From Coriobacteriaceae bacterium (GTDB lineage Bacteria > Actinomycetota > Coriobacteriia > Anaerosomatales > SLCP01): DNA of 29,271 bases. Below, in pieces: positions 16,068 through 23,786 of this stretch. The notes beneath the pieces were generated by a model, which saw only the letters and a list, made by a program, of their open reading frames with translations, did not search any database and was not told the origin of the DNA. Made by a program: the position numbers and the translations under genes. Positions within the stretch are counted from its first letter, which is position 1, and each line of letters begins with the position of its first letter. The stretch spans positions 1-29,271 of the forward strand of contig PWVH01000125.1 in NCBI GenBank assembly GCA_003563465.1, read 5' to 3'.

Positions 16068-16217
16068 ATGCCCGCCAAAGAAGGATATTGCGTCAAGTGC
16101 AAGTCGAAGCGTGAGATCAAGGATGCCCAGGATATCATCATGAAGAACGGCCGCCCTGCGACTCAGGGGCTCTGCCCGGAATGCGGAACGAAGATCTTCA
16201 AGATTGGCAGCAAGTAG
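16068..16217 (+). CDS. DUF5679 zinc-ribbon mini-protein
   Basis: This 49-residue protein has two CxxC knuckles, YCVKCKSKR near the start and GLCPECGTKI near the end. A helical KDAQDIIMKNGRPATQ segment lies between them. The pattern fits the DUF5679 family of small zinc-ribbon proteins, known mainly from Actinobacteria and some anaerobes. GAGAGGAG (16054-16061) lies 6 nt before the ATG. ATGACA (15936-15941) and TAAACT (15958-15963), 16 nt apart, are a possible promoter. Its function is unknown; nucleic-acid binding is a plausible guess from the fold and basic charge. Confidence 0.8.
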   Translation: MPAKEGYCVKCKSKREIKDAQDIIMKNGRPATQGLCPECGTKIFKIGSK

Positions 16218-16242
16218 TCGTTTCCGGCCGGCTGTGATCGTG

Positions 16243-16270
16243 GCGGGCGTCGAGTCGCTTCGGCGTCCGC
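16243..16270 (+). terminator. G-U-containing hairpin after the DUF5679 gene
   Basis: GCGGGCGTCGAG can pair with CTTCGGCGTCCGC in the RNA over about 12 pairs with three G-U wobbles and a short loop. It starts 26 nt after the stop codon. The following bases are not T-rich, so it is only a weak terminator candidate. Confidence 0.35.
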
Positions 16271-16314
16271 TAGTGGTGTTCGGACCGATGGATCCGGCGG
16301 ACCATAGGCCCGTG

Positions 16315-16343
16315 TTGACACCGGCGATGCCGAGGAGTAGCGT
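16315..16343 (+). promoter_or_regulatory. promoter of the TrkA pair
   Basis: TTGACA (16315-16320) and TAGCGT (16338-16343) are separated by exactly 17 nt. The start would fall near 16350, giving a leader of about 50 nt before the first TrkA gene. Confidence 0.6.
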
Positions 16344-16399
16344 CCGGTAATCATTGTCCGGCACGTCGTGCAAGCGACGGACGGAGGAGAGAGCGCGAC

Positions 16400-17041
16400 A
16401 TGAACGTCATCGTCGTAGGGTGCGGCCGCGTGGGCTCCCAGCTCTCCACCCTTCTGTCCGTCGAGGGTCACAACGTTGTGGTCATCGACAAGAACGCCGA
16501 GGCCTTCAAGAGACTGGGCACCATCTTCAACGGCGTGACCATCAAGGGCTTGGGCTTCGACGAAGACGTTCTCGAGGAAGCAGGCATCCGCGACGCCGAT
16601 GCCTTCGCCGCGGTGACCAATCTGGACAACACGAACCTCATGGCCGCCGAGGTCGCCCGCAAGCTCTTCGGCGTGAAGCACGTCATGGCCCGGCTTTACA
16701 ACCCACTTCGCGAACGCACCTATCAGCAGTTGGGACTGGACTACGTATGCGGCACGACTCTCGTGGCCGAAGTGCTTCACGAGAAGATCAAGGCGGGGCA
16801 CGGTCATCACGTCACCGCTCTAGGCGATGTCGAACTCATCCAGTTCAAAGCGAGTGATGCGATAGAGGGCAAGAGGGTCGCCGACATCGAGATCTTGAGG
16901 CGCTTTCGTATCGCAGCGATCTCGCGGGGTGACGAGATGTTCGTTCCCGAGCCCGAGGCCGTCCTTCACGCTGGCGACATCGTGATGGCTTCGGTCAAAG
17001 AAGAGGCTTTCGGGAAGATCGAGCGCTACATGGAGGAGTAG
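16400..17041 (+). CDS. trkA: TrkA/CeoB-type potassium uptake regulator (first of two)
   Basis: This 213-residue cytoplasmic protein gates a Trk/Ktr potassium channel. Residues 1-120 are an RCK_N Rossmann domain with the nucleotide loop GCGRVGSQL (8-16) and the ribose-binding acidic residue in VVVIDKN. The remainder is an RCK_C (TrkA_C) domain, the site where cyclic di-AMP binds in some relatives. A GGAGGAGAG-type ribosome site precedes the ATG. The stop and the next start are separated by 2 nt. Tandem single-RCK proteins of this kind correspond to the mycobacterial CeoB/CeoC pair. The membrane channel gene is not in the window. Confidence 0.87.
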   Translation: MNVIVVGCGRVGSQLSTLLSVEGHNVVVIDKNAEAFKRLGTIFNGVTIKGLGFDEDVLEEAGIRDADAFAAVTNLDNTNLMAAEVARKLFGVKHVMARLYNPLRERTYQQLGLDYVCGTTLVAEVLHEKIKAGHGHHVTALGDVELIQFKASDAIEGKRVADIEILRRFRIAAISRGDEMFVPEPEAVLHAGDIVMASVKEEAFGKIERYMEE

Positions 17042-17043
17042 GG

Positions 17044-17712
17044 ATGTACATCGTCATCAACGGCGGGGGGAAGATCGGCTCCTACCTGGCCGGCACGATG
17101 GTGAACTCCGGTCACGAGGCCGCGCTCATCGAAAGGCGGGGCGATATTGTCGAGAGGCTGGCCGCCGAGCTTCCGCAGCGCATACTCCTCATACACGGAG
17201 ACGGCTGCGACGTCTCGTTTCAGGAGGATGCGGGGGTAGGCCGCGCAGACGTGTTCGTGGCGGCTACCGGTGATGACGACGACAATCTCGTCGCATGCCA
17301 GCTTGCCAAGGTCGCATTCGGCGCCCCGAGAGTGATCGCGCGTGTCAACAATCCCAAGAACGAGGACATCTTCAATGCGCTCGGCATCGAAGCCATCTCT
17401 TCGACGACCATCATCGCTCGGATGATCGTGGAGGAGGCGACGGTCGGTGACATACACACGCTAATCGCGTTGCGCCGGGGCAGCATGGCTATCGTCGAGA
17501 TCGGGCTGCCTGTGGATCGCTGCGTCGTCTGCAACAAGGCCGTCTCCGAGCTCGAGCTGCCCGTCGACTGCATTCTGGTCGCTGTCATCCGCGGCGAAGA
17601 CGAGGTGGTCACCGTCCATGGGGACACCCGGCTGCAACCAGGTGACGTGGTGATCGCCTTCACAGCGGTCGAGCACGAGAAGGCTCTGAAAAAGGCGCTC
17701 ACTGGGGCGTAA
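17044..17712 (+). CDS. trkA: TrkA/CeoC-type potassium uptake regulator (second of two)
   Basis: This 222-residue protein is the paralogue of its upstream neighbour. It has an RCK_N domain with the loop NGGGKIGSYL (6-15) and the acidic residue in ALIERR, then an RCK_C domain from about residue 140. It keeps the ATGDDDDNLVACQLAK segment typical of TrkA. The 2-nt gap after the first gene points to coupled translation, probably giving a hetero-assembly of RCK subunits. A bacterium with two single-RCK proteins usually pairs them with one TrkH/TrkG-type channel located elsewhere. Confidence 0.87.
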   Translation: MYIVINGGGKIGSYLAGTMVNSGHEAALIERRGDIVERLAAELPQRILLIHGDGCDVSFQEDAGVGRADVFVAATGDDDDNLVACQLAKVAFGAPRVIARVNNPKNEDIFNALGIEAISSTTIIARMIVEEATVGDIHTLIALRRGSMAIVEIGLPVDRCVVCNKAVSELELPVDCILVAVIRGEDEVVTVHGDTRLQPGDVVIAFTAVEHEKALKKALTGA

Positions 17713-17718
17713 ACGCAT

Positions 17719-17748
17719 TTGCCCGGCTCCGATGGGCTGACGTACAAT
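17719..17748 (+). promoter_or_regulatory. tRNA-Gly promoter
   Basis: TTGCCC (17719-17724) and TACAAT (17743-17748) are separated by 18 nt and lie directly upstream of the tRNA gene. The expected start is about 7 nt before the mature tRNA 5' end. Confidence 0.55.
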
Positions 17749-17760
17749 GCCAGACGCTAT

Positions 17761-17836
17761 GCGGGCATAGCTCAGTAGGTAGAGCGACAGCTTCCCAAGC
17801 TGTAGGTCGCGGGTTCGAGACCCGTTGCCCGCTCCA
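17761..17836 (+). tRNA. tRNA-Gly (anticodon CCC)
   Basis: This 76-nt cloverleaf decodes GGG glycine codons. The acceptor arms GCGGGCA and TGCCCGC pair over 7 bp. The D arm contains AGCTCAGTAGGTAGAGC. The anticodon stem is ACAGC/GCTGT around the loop TTCCCAA, so the anticodon is CCC. The T arm contains GGGTTCGAGACCC. The discriminator base is T and the CCA end is encoded. Confidence 0.97.
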
Positions 17837-17847
17837 CGCCATCTTCC

Positions 17848-17868
17848 GGCCGCCTTGTGGCGGCCTTT
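17848..17868 (+). terminator. tRNA-Gly terminator
   Basis: GGCCGCC (17848-17854) and GGCGGCC (17859-17865) form a perfect 7-bp stem with a TTGT loop, followed by TTT. It begins 12 nt after the tRNA. Confidence 0.75.
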
Positions 17869-17971
17869 CGCTTCGGGAAGGCAGGAATCCGGTCCCGTAT
17901 GTCGAACATCTGTTCGTAAGCAGCCGCGAACCCCTCATCTCCTTTTCCGGCCTGTCGGACGGAGGCTCGTG

Positions 17972-19021
17972 ATGAGAAGAGGATTGGTCGTCGCGGCGAC
18001 GATAGCCATTATGTTGACCGCGTTTCTCGCTCCCAGCGGGGCAGTTGGGAGCGAGGGCGGGTGGCCTCTAGCAGGACCTGCCCGTATCCTGGTCGGTTTC
18101 GGGGAAAGCTACCAGACGCCCGACGGAGCGCTGGCGACACACAGAGGGGTCGACCTGGCGGCTGCCCCAGGCAGCGAAGTGCGCTGCGTGCTTCCCGGGA
18201 CCGTAACGTTCGCAGGACGCGTTCCCGCCGGCGAGGGTGCCACCACGCTTGCGGTGACGATCGAAAGCGGCGAAATACGCCTGAGCTACATGCCTCTTGC
18301 AGAGGTCGATGTCGTCTCCGGGGAGTCCCTTTCGACCGACTCGCGGATTGGATCGCTTGCAGGTTTCGGGGATCGCTCGCACGGGGAGCCCCATCTGCAC
18401 TTGGGCGCCCGACGCGGCACTCTCTACATCGATCCGATGCCGTTCCTGATTCCGCCGTCATCGACAGGCACCGCTGAGGCAGACCCGGCCGAGGCTCCTG
18501 TCCTCGGCAGGGAGACCGAAGCTGCGGCGTCAGCTGTCTCGCCTGCACCCCAAGGCACAGCGTCGGTATCCGCAGCGACATCGTTTGGCGGTGCTGGCAA
18601 CACGCAGCAGGCGTCGGGCACCACGGGGCTGACCTCTACTGCAGCTCAGGCTGCGGCGTCGCCGATTACCGAAGGCGCGAGCGCAGGACAGGCGACGCGT
18701 TCTTCACACGCGGCAGAGACCGATCAAGCGAGCTTGGAAGCGAACTCAAGCCGACAGGTTGCTCAAGGGCCTGAGGTGTCCAGAACTCCGAATGCCGTAC
18801 TGAGAAAAGCGGGCCTCGATCCAGAGCGCACGCGGACTGTCTTGGTCGAGAACAGGCGAGAAAGGGCGCTGTCCGCAACGCCCTTGCCACGCGCCTCCAT
18901 CTTGACCTGCGCAGGGGTTCTGGCCACGGCGCTGTTGTGGCCGGTCTGGCGCTCGATTCCGCTGGTAGCAGGCAATGTCGGACCTGTACGAGAGGATGTT
19001 GCGGCAGTGTTGACTCGGTGA
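17972..19021 (+). CDS. secreted M23 (LytM-type) peptidoglycan peptidase-like protein
   Basis: This 349-residue protein has a signal peptide or N-terminal anchor (residues 1-30, MRRGLVVAATIAIMLTAFLA). The M23 domain that follows, at about 35-150, has the metal-site motifs HRGVDL and PHLHL, so the zinc ligands His, Asp and His are present. A Ser/Thr/Ala/Gln-rich linker covers about 160-280, and a membrane helix near 308-325 (LTCAGVLATALLWPVW) anchors the C-terminus. It would cut or bind peptidoglycan cross-links outside the cell. The ATG at 17972 has GGAGG 6 nt upstream. The promoter of rpsF overlaps the last codons. The early histidine of HxxxD is preserved, so activity is plausible. Confidence 0.78.
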   Translation: MRRGLVVAATIAIMLTAFLAPSGAVGSEGGWPLAGPARILVGFGESYQTPDGALATHRGVDLAAAPGSEVRCVLPGTVTFAGRVPAGEGATTLAVTIESGEIRLSYMPLAEVDVVSGESLSTDSRIGSLAGFGDRSHGEPHLHLGARRGTLYIDPMPFLIPPSSTGTAEADPAEAPVLGRETEAAASAVSPAPQGTASVSAATSFGGAGNTQQASGTTGLTSTAAQAAASPITEGASAGQATRSSHAAETDQASLEANSSRQVAQGPEVSRTPNAVLRKAGLDPERTRTVLVENRRERALSATPLPRASILTCAGVLATALLWPVWRSIPLVAGNVGPVREDVAAVLTR

Positions 19022-19027
19022 TACACT
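18999..19027 (+). promoter_or_regulatory. promoter of the rpsF-ssb-rpsR operon
   Basis: TTGCGG (18999-19004) and TACACT (19022-19027) are 17 nt apart. The element overlaps the end of the M23 gene and would start a leader of about 66 nt before rpsF. Confidence 0.5.
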
Positions 19028-19031
19028 GCGA

Positions 19032-19085
19032 GGGCTCATTTCCTGTCCCGGGCGGCTGCCTTCACGGTCCCGGGACCGTAAGCCC
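19032..19085 (+). promoter_or_regulatory. structured rpsF leader, possible S6:S18 feedback site
   Basis: GGGCT (19032-19036) can pair with AGCCC (19081-19085) and enclose a 16-nt perfect palindrome, ACGGTCCCGGGACCGT (19064-19079). The closing helix ends just before the ribosome-binding site. Many bacteria carry an S6:S18-binding RNA at this position that represses the operon. I see the helices, but I cannot confirm the conserved bulge by eye. Confidence 0.4.
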
Positions 19086-19099
19086 AAAGGAGGTGACTT

Positions 19100-19393
19100 A
19101 TGAAGGCGTACGAAATGTTGCTCTTGCTCGACCCCGGCCTCGACGAGGACGCCCGCGAGGGCGTTCTGGATAAGGTCCAGGGGCTCATCACCTCCGAAGG
19201 GGGCCTCGTCGACAACGTCGACTCCTGGGGCAAGCGTCGTCTCGCTTACGAGATCAACGACCTCACAGATGGCGACTACGTGCTACTGGACTTCCACAGC
19301 CCCCCCGATGCGATCGCCGAGATCGACCGAGTTCTGCACATCACCGATCCGGTAGTCCGCTACATACTCATCCGTCGCGACGATCGAGAGTAG
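19100..19393 (+). CDS. rpsF: 30S ribosomal protein bS6
   Basis: This 97-residue protein binds 16S rRNA together with bS18 in the platform of the small subunit. MKAYEMLLLLDPGLDEDARE at the N-terminus, then WGKRRLAYEINDLTDGDYVLLDF, then the ITDPVVRYILIRRDD end are classic bS6 features. AGGAGGT sits about 8 nt before the ATG. It is the first gene of the conserved rpsF-ssb-rpsR block. It lacks a long C-terminal extension. Confidence 0.97.
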   Translation: MKAYEMLLLLDPGLDEDAREGVLDKVQGLITSEGGLVDNVDSWGKRRLAYEINDLTDGDYVLLDFHSPPDAIAEIDRVLHITDPVVRYILIRRDDRE

Positions 19394-19470
19394 TCGCATT
19401 GAGGATAGGCGGCGGGCGGCCGGATCTATCAGTCCGGTGTTCGCTACGAGAATTCAGGTGGTGGTTAGAT

Positions 19471-19881
19471 ATGAGCATCAACAGAGTGGTCATAAGCGGC
19501 AACCTAACGCGCGATCCGGAGCTGCGTTCTACTGCAAGCGGCATGGCCGTGCTGAACCTCGGCGTGGCCGTGAACGATCGCCGCAAGAACCAGCAGACCG
19601 GGGAGTGGGAGGAGTATCCGAACTTCGTGGACTGCACGATCTTTGGCGCACGGGCCGAGGCGCTCGTTCAATACCTCAGCAAAGGGACGAAGGTGGCCAT
19701 CGAAGGTAAGCTTCGCTACAGCACCTGGGAGAACCAACAGGGCGAGAAGCGCTCCAAACTCGAGGTGGTCGTAGACGATCTCGAGTTCATGTCCTCGCGT
19801 GGCGAGGCTGGCGGCGGCGGCCAAGTTTCGGACCCGCCGGGCGCATCCGACAGCTCGGGCGATGACGAGATTCCGTTCTAG
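19471..19881 (+). CDS. ssb: single-stranded DNA-binding protein
   Basis: This 136-residue protein coats single-stranded DNA at forks and repair sites. The OB fold spans about residues 1-108, with SINRVVISGNLTRDPELR at the start and the conserved FVDCTIFG and KGTKVAIEGKLRYSTWE segments. A short Gly-rich linker leads to the acidic partner-binding tip DDEIPF. The ATG at 19471 follows an AGGTGGTGG sequence. Position between rpsF and rpsR is the usual bacterial order. The intrinsically disordered tail is short, only about 25 residues. Confidence 0.96.
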   Translation: MSINRVVISGNLTRDPELRSTASGMAVLNLGVAVNDRRKNQQTGEWEEYPNFVDCTIFGARAEALVQYLSKGTKVAIEGKLRYSTWENQQGEKRSKLEVVVDDLEFMSSRGEAGGGGQVSDPPGASDSSGDDEIPF

Positions 19882-19978
19882 TATCGAACCGCGGGACGCA
19901 GCGGCGGAACCCTCCCGCCGGCGGACCGCACCATGACGTGACCAAGTTGCTTCGAAAGAGGCGAGAGGAGGATCGGAC

Positions 19979-20242
19979 GTGACCGAGTACGCACGCAAGC
20001 CCAGGCGCAAGTACTGCGCTTTTTGCAAGGACAAAATCGACTACGTCGACTATAAGGACGTGCAGAACCTGCGCAAGTTCATGACCGATCGCGGCAAGAT
20101 CAAGCCGCGCCGTGTGACGGGCAACTGCGCACAGCACCAGCATCAGCTCTCCATGGCAGTCAAGCGGGCCCGTGAGATAGCACTCGTTCCCTACACGATA
20201 CCGGTGGTCAGCGGTAAGATCGACGGCCGCCGGGGCAGGTAG
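19979..20242 (+). CDS. rpsR: 30S ribosomal protein bS18
   Basis: This 87-residue ribosomal protein is the partner of bS6. YARKPRRKYCAFCKDKIDYVDYKD holds a CxxC pair, and a third cysteine occurs in TGNCAQHQHQ, so this is a cysteine-bearing, possibly zinc-binding bS18 variant. The RVTGNCAQHQHQLSMAVKRA block is diagnostic. The GTG start at 19979 has GAGAGGAGGA about 8 nt upstream. Confidence 0.96.
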   Translation: MTEYARKPRRKYCAFCKDKIDYVDYKDVQNLRKFMTDRGKIKPRRVTGNCAQHQHQLSMAVKRAREIALVPYTIPVVSGKIDGRRGR

Positions 20243-20249
20243 CTCTCGG

Positions 20250-21218
20250 GTGAGCGCCGCCCCGGACATTCGCGACGTCGGCCTGCTTTCGGGGGCCGTC
20301 GTCGTAGGCGGGCTGCTCGCGCCCATGTTGCCCTTCGTGGGGATGCCCATAGCCGGCGCAGCGCTGTCGGCACTGGTCTACCGAGGGCGGTCGACGGCGG
20401 CCGCGCTATCCGTAGGAATCACGGTGGTGGCAGGCACCTTTCTAGCTGTTGCGGATGCTGTATTCCTTGTGCCGGCGCTTGCCGGCTTGCTTATTGTGGT
20501 CTCGAGCATGGAGAGGCGAGATGCTCTCGCAGGAGTCTTCATTCTCACGCCGATCTTCGCTCTGGGCGCCGTCGGTTCTGCCGCGCTGCACGCGATGCTA
20601 CAGGGGACGACGTTTCTAGCGCGGACGAAGGAAGCGGCCGATGCGACGGTGGAGAGTATCTCGAACGTGGCCGGGGGCGCGGTGGCGAACGGCACGCTGT
20701 ACGGGATAGAGGTGGACGGGCTTGCAGACCTGTTGTTCCGTCTTTGGGCGGTGGATTACTTCGTCACCGCCTTGGTGAGTGCGACATTGGCGGTCGCTGG
20801 GGCAGGCTGGGCGGGGACGCGGGCCGGTGCGAGCGTGAAGCGGCTGCCAAGGATCGATAAGCTCGACCTTTCTCCGCACGTGCTCTGGCCCTTTATAGGA
20901 GCGTTCGCACTCATGGCGGCCGGGCGCATCACGGGCGAGGCAGCGGGTCTGTTGAGTACGATAGGCTTGAACCTGCTTCTCGGGGTCAGATTGCTGCTTC
21001 TAGCCCAGGGACTCGGCGTTGTGGCGGCCTTCTATCGCCGATTCGGCCTGGGCCGGTGGGCGCGAGGAGTGGGATACATCCTGCTCGTACTGGCGGATAG
21101 CGTTTTGCCGATAGTGAGCGTGGTGGGACTGATAGACTTCTGGGCGAACTTCCGGAGGCTGCCGCGGGAGGATTCGAAACGGCCTGAAGAGGTTGAGGAC
21201 AAGACAGACGGCGACTAG
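20250..21218 (+). CDS. yybS: DUF2232 (YybS-like) integral membrane protein
   Basis: This 322-residue protein has about eight predicted membrane helices and a charged cytoplasmic tail (RRLPREDSKRPEEVEDKTDGD). Between rpsR and rplI its position is that of Bacillus yybS, and the overall layout fits DUF2232. The C-terminal half includes PHVLWPFIGAFALMAAGRI and the LLGVRLLLLAQGLGVVAAFYRRFG block, typical of the family. Its biochemical role is unknown. The GTG start at 20250 lies 7 nt after the rpsR stop with GGCAGGTAG upstream, so it is cotranscribed with the ribosomal genes. Confidence 0.8.
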   Translation: MSAAPDIRDVGLLSGAVVVGGLLAPMLPFVGMPIAGAALSALVYRGRSTAAALSVGITVVAGTFLAVADAVFLVPALAGLLIVVSSMERRDALAGVFILTPIFALGAVGSAALHAMLQGTTFLARTKEAADATVESISNVAGGAVANGTLYGIEVDGLADLLFRLWAVDYFVTALVSATLAVAGAGWAGTRAGASVKRLPRIDKLDLSPHVLWPFIGAFALMAAGRITGEAAGLLSTIGLNLLLGVRLLLLAQGLGVVAAFYRRFGLGRWARGVGYILLVLADSVLPIVSVVGLIDFWANFRRLPREDSKRPEEVEDKTDGD

Positions 21219-21273
21219 AGTCATAAGCACACTCGTGCGGGCGATGCCGCCGTCGACGGACAAGGAGTACGTG

Positions 21274-21912
21274 ATGAAGGTCATCCTGACACAAGAACTT
21301 AAGGGCAAAGGTGGTGAAGGCGACGTTGTCGAGGTTGCTCGAGGCTACGCCGTGAACTACCTGATCCCGCGCAAGCTTGCCGTCGAAGCGACGCCGGGCA
21401 ACCTGAAGCAGCTCGAAGCTCGCATGGGCAACATACGCAAGCGCGAAGAAGCGAGACTCGCGGGCGCCGCTACGCTCGCCGAAAGCCTGGATGGCAAGAG
21501 CATCACCATCGAGGCCAAGGTGGGAGAGAGTGGCCGCCTGTATGGCTCGGTCACATCGCAGAAGATCATGAATGCGATAGCCGAACAGTTGGCAACCGAT
21601 GTCGACCGCAGGAAGATCGGCGTGCATGGGCACATCAAAGAACTCGGCACACACACTGTCTCAGTCCAGGTGTACCGCGACGTCAAAGCCGAAGTCACGG
21701 TAAATGTCGTGGCCGAAGGAGAGCCGGTCGAATCCGGGCCCACCGTCGCGGAACTGTTGGCTGAAGAGGATGCAAGGGAAGCCGCTGAGACCCCTGCGTC
21801 GGAGACGTCCGTATCCGAAGAAGCTGCTGAAGAGAAAAGCGTGTCCGACGAAGCCGCAGACGAGGAATCTGGTGCCAAAGGCTCGCCTGAAGACGAGGCT
21901 GTAGAGCAGTAG
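21274..21912 (+). CDS. rplI: 50S ribosomal protein bL9 with acidic C-terminal extension
   Basis: This 212-residue protein has a normal bL9 body. The N-terminal domain reads MKVILTQELKGKGGEGDVVEVARGYAVNYLIPRKLA. A connecting helix follows, and a C-terminal domain ends near residue 148. bL9 binds 23S rRNA near the L1 stalk and affects frame maintenance. The last 60 or so residues are an unusual acidic Ala/Glu/Ser-rich tail with near-repeats (SVSEEAAEEK and SVSDEAADEE). AAGGAG lies about 6 nt before the ATG at 21274. The tail is probably disordered. Confidence 0.95.
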   Translation: MKVILTQELKGKGGEGDVVEVARGYAVNYLIPRKLAVEATPGNLKQLEARMGNIRKREEARLAGAATLAESLDGKSITIEAKVGESGRLYGSVTSQKIMNAIAEQLATDVDRRKIGVHGHIKELGTHTVSVQVYRDVKAEVTVNVVAEGEPVESGPTVAELLAEEDAREAAETPASETSVSEEAAEEKSVSDEAADEESGAKGSPEDEAVEQ

Positions 21913-21951
21913 GCAGGCGAAAGACCGCAATCCACAGAATCGTCGGTTGAC

Positions 21952-21975
21952 GGCGCCACCCGCACGGGCGGTGCC
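21952..21975 (+). terminator. GC-rich hairpin after rplI
   Basis: GGCGCCACCCG (21952-21962) pairs with CGGGCGGTGCC (21965-21975) with one mismatch and one G-U pair. It lies 40 nt after the rplI stop. GTTTC follows within about 5 nt, a weak T tract. It may end the ribosomal protein transcript before the dnaB leader. Confidence 0.45.
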
Positions 21976-22107
21976 GCCGCGTTTCAGGCGGATGAAACAA
22001 CACGGGAATCTGTGGATACCGGGGATAAGGTCCTTCACCGAAGGTGGCCGGCCTGCTTGCCTGTGGACAGTATTCGTGCCGTTGCGACCGGTGTCAGACC
22101 CCTCGAC

Positions 22108-22168
22108 TAGAATCGATGGTGACAGTATCACCACGATGGCTAGAAGCATGGCGTTGTCGGCTTCTAGC
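22108..22168 (+). promoter_or_regulatory. dnaB leader: -10 and two inverted repeats
   Basis: TAGAAT (22108-22113) is the likely -10. It is followed by TGGTGA/TCACCA (22117-22122 and 22128-22133), a 6-bp repeat around the expected start. Then comes a perfect 9-bp repeat, GCTAGAAGC/GCTTCTAGC (22139-22147 and 22160-22168). The second repeat ends just before the ribosome-binding site (GGGGAG at 22171-22176). These could be an operator and an RNA hairpin. Confidence 0.45.
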
Positions 22169-22187
22169 AGGGGGAGAACAACCAGAC

Positions 22188-23609
22188 ATGGGCGAGGTTC
22201 GCGGTTCGCTTGCGTTGGCCCACTCGGGATCCACGCGGGTGCCGCCTCACAACGTGGAGGCGGAACAAGCCCTTCTCGGCTCGATGTTCCTGTCTATGGA
22301 AGCAGTGGAGACGGCGCTAAGCACGGTGCGTCTCGAGGACTTCTATCGACCGACCCACCAGAAGATCTTCAGTGCCATAGAGTACCTGCATGGCAGGGCG
22401 GTTCCTATCGATCAGCTGAGCGTTGCAGATCGTCTTGAGGCCGCTGGCGATCTCGAAGCCATAGGCGGTAAGGCGTACCTCCTCGATGTCACGAGTGCGG
22501 TGCCCACTGCTGCCAACGCAGTAAGGTACGCCGAGATCGTGCAGCGCACGTCGATGCTTAGAGACCTCATCGATGCCGGGAATCATATCCTGGCACTCGG
22601 GTACGAGGCTCCCGACGACATGAAGGCCGTCGTCGAGGAATCCGAGCGGATGCTTTTCCAAGTAACCAACAAGCGAGTCAGCAGCAACTTCAAGGGCATG
22701 GAAGAGCTTCTCGCGACAAGCTTCAAACAGCTGGAAGAGCTGTTCGAGCGCCAGGAGCACATCACAGGGGTGCCGACAGGCTTCGACGACATGGACAAGC
22801 TTCTCGCGGGAATGCACCGCGGGGACCTGCTCATCCTCGCCGCACGCCCTGCGGTCGGCAAGACAGCCCTGGCGCTCAACATAGCCGTCAATGCGGCAAA
22901 GGCGGGAACTTCGGTTGCGCTATTCAGTCTAGAGATGTCATCAGAGCAGCTCATACAGCGCTTGCTTTGCTCCGAAGCGCGAATCAACTCCCAGGACATA
23001 CGCACCGGCCGTATCAAAGACGGGGACTGGGCGAGCATCCATCGCGCAATGGGGCACCTTGCCGAACTCGATTTCCAAGTGGACGACACGCCGTCGATCT
23101 CGATTCTCGAGGTCCGGGCGAAGGCCCGTAGGCAACTCCGCGACAAGGAGAACGGGTTGGTTATTGTGGACTACATGCAGCTCATGCAACCGCAGAACCG
23201 GCGATCTGAGAACCGCCAGACCGAGATCGCAGAAATCAGCCGGGGGTTGAAGATCCTTTCCAAGGAGTTGAACGTGCCTGTTCTGGCGCTCTCGCAACTC
23301 TCCCGAGCCGTCGAACAGAGAGCGGGCAAGCGCCCGCAACTGTCTGACCTGCGCGAATCGGGAGCCATCGAGCAAGATGCGGACGTCGTCATGTTCATCG
23401 ATCGCAACACCGACCCCGGCGGTACCGAGGACCAGGGCTCCTACGAACCCGGGTATGGAGACACCTCGGCCGACACCTACAGGCGCCCCCCCAAGGGCAC
23501 CGCCGACATCATAGTCGCCAAACACCGCAACGGCCCCACGGGGCAGGTCCGCCTGAAGTTCATGGAGAACTACACGAAGTTCGTAAACTACACCAACAAG
23601 GCGCCGTAG
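22188..23609 (+). CDS. dnaB: replicative DNA helicase DnaB
   Basis: This 473-residue hexameric helicase unwinds the fork ahead of the replisome. The N-terminal domain (about 1-130) includes VPPHNVEAEQALLGSMFL. The RecA-like domain carries Walker A ARPAVGKT, the FSLEMSSEQL segment, the Walker B region VIVDYMQLM, the motif LSQLSRAVEQR and the C-terminal arginine-finger region KHRNGPTG. No intein interrupts it. A somewhat long acidic loop with TDPGGTEDQGSYEPGYGDTS precedes that finger. The ATG at 22188 has GGGGAG 11 nt upstream. A hairpin terminator candidate follows the stop. Confidence 0.96.
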   Translation: MGEVRGSLALAHSGSTRVPPHNVEAEQALLGSMFLSMEAVETALSTVRLEDFYRPTHQKIFSAIEYLHGRAVPIDQLSVADRLEAAGDLEAIGGKAYLLDVTSAVPTAANAVRYAEIVQRTSMLRDLIDAGNHILALGYEAPDDMKAVVEESERMLFQVTNKRVSSNFKGMEELLATSFKQLEELFERQEHITGVPTGFDDMDKLLAGMHRGDLLILAARPAVGKTALALNIAVNAAKAGTSVALFSLEMSSEQLIQRLLCSEARINSQDIRTGRIKDGDWASIHRAMGHLAELDFQVDDTPSISILEVRAKARRQLRDKENGLVIVDYMQLMQPQNRRSENRQTEIAEISRGLKILSKELNVPVLALSQLSRAVEQRAGKRPQLSDLRESGAIEQDADVVMFIDRNTDPGGTEDQGSYEPGYGDTSADTYRRPPKGTADIIVAKHRNGPTGQVRLKFMENYTKFVNYTNKAP

Positions 23610-23613
23610 CCGG

Positions 23614-23660
23614 CCTCGGCAGTGGTGGGCCGCGGCCGCTCGGGCTGCGGCCCGCCGAGG
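23614..23660 (+). terminator. long hairpin after dnaB
   Basis: CCTCGGC (23614-23620) and GCCGAGG (23654-23660) form the outer stem. GGGCCGC (23627-23633) and GCGGCCC (23647-23653) form the inner stem. A 6-nt bulge on the left side separates them. CTCTT follows. It starts 4 nt after the dnaB stop. Confidence 0.6.
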
Positions 23661-23786
23661 CTCTTGGGCCAGGGAGTGGCCGCTCGGCTTTTCGCAGGCG
23701 AGCCTGATTCAGCGATGGCGCTGCGGCATGCGGGGAACATAACTGATGGTCGAATCTGGTCTGTCAGGTCGGGAGGCGGGAGCACT

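Noticed and set aside
16218..16399. Cyclic di-AMP (ydaO-type) riboswitch before the TrkA genes
   Set aside because: The known conserved cores are not visible, and the promoter at 16315-16343 leaves only about 50 nt of leader, too short for that riboswitch.
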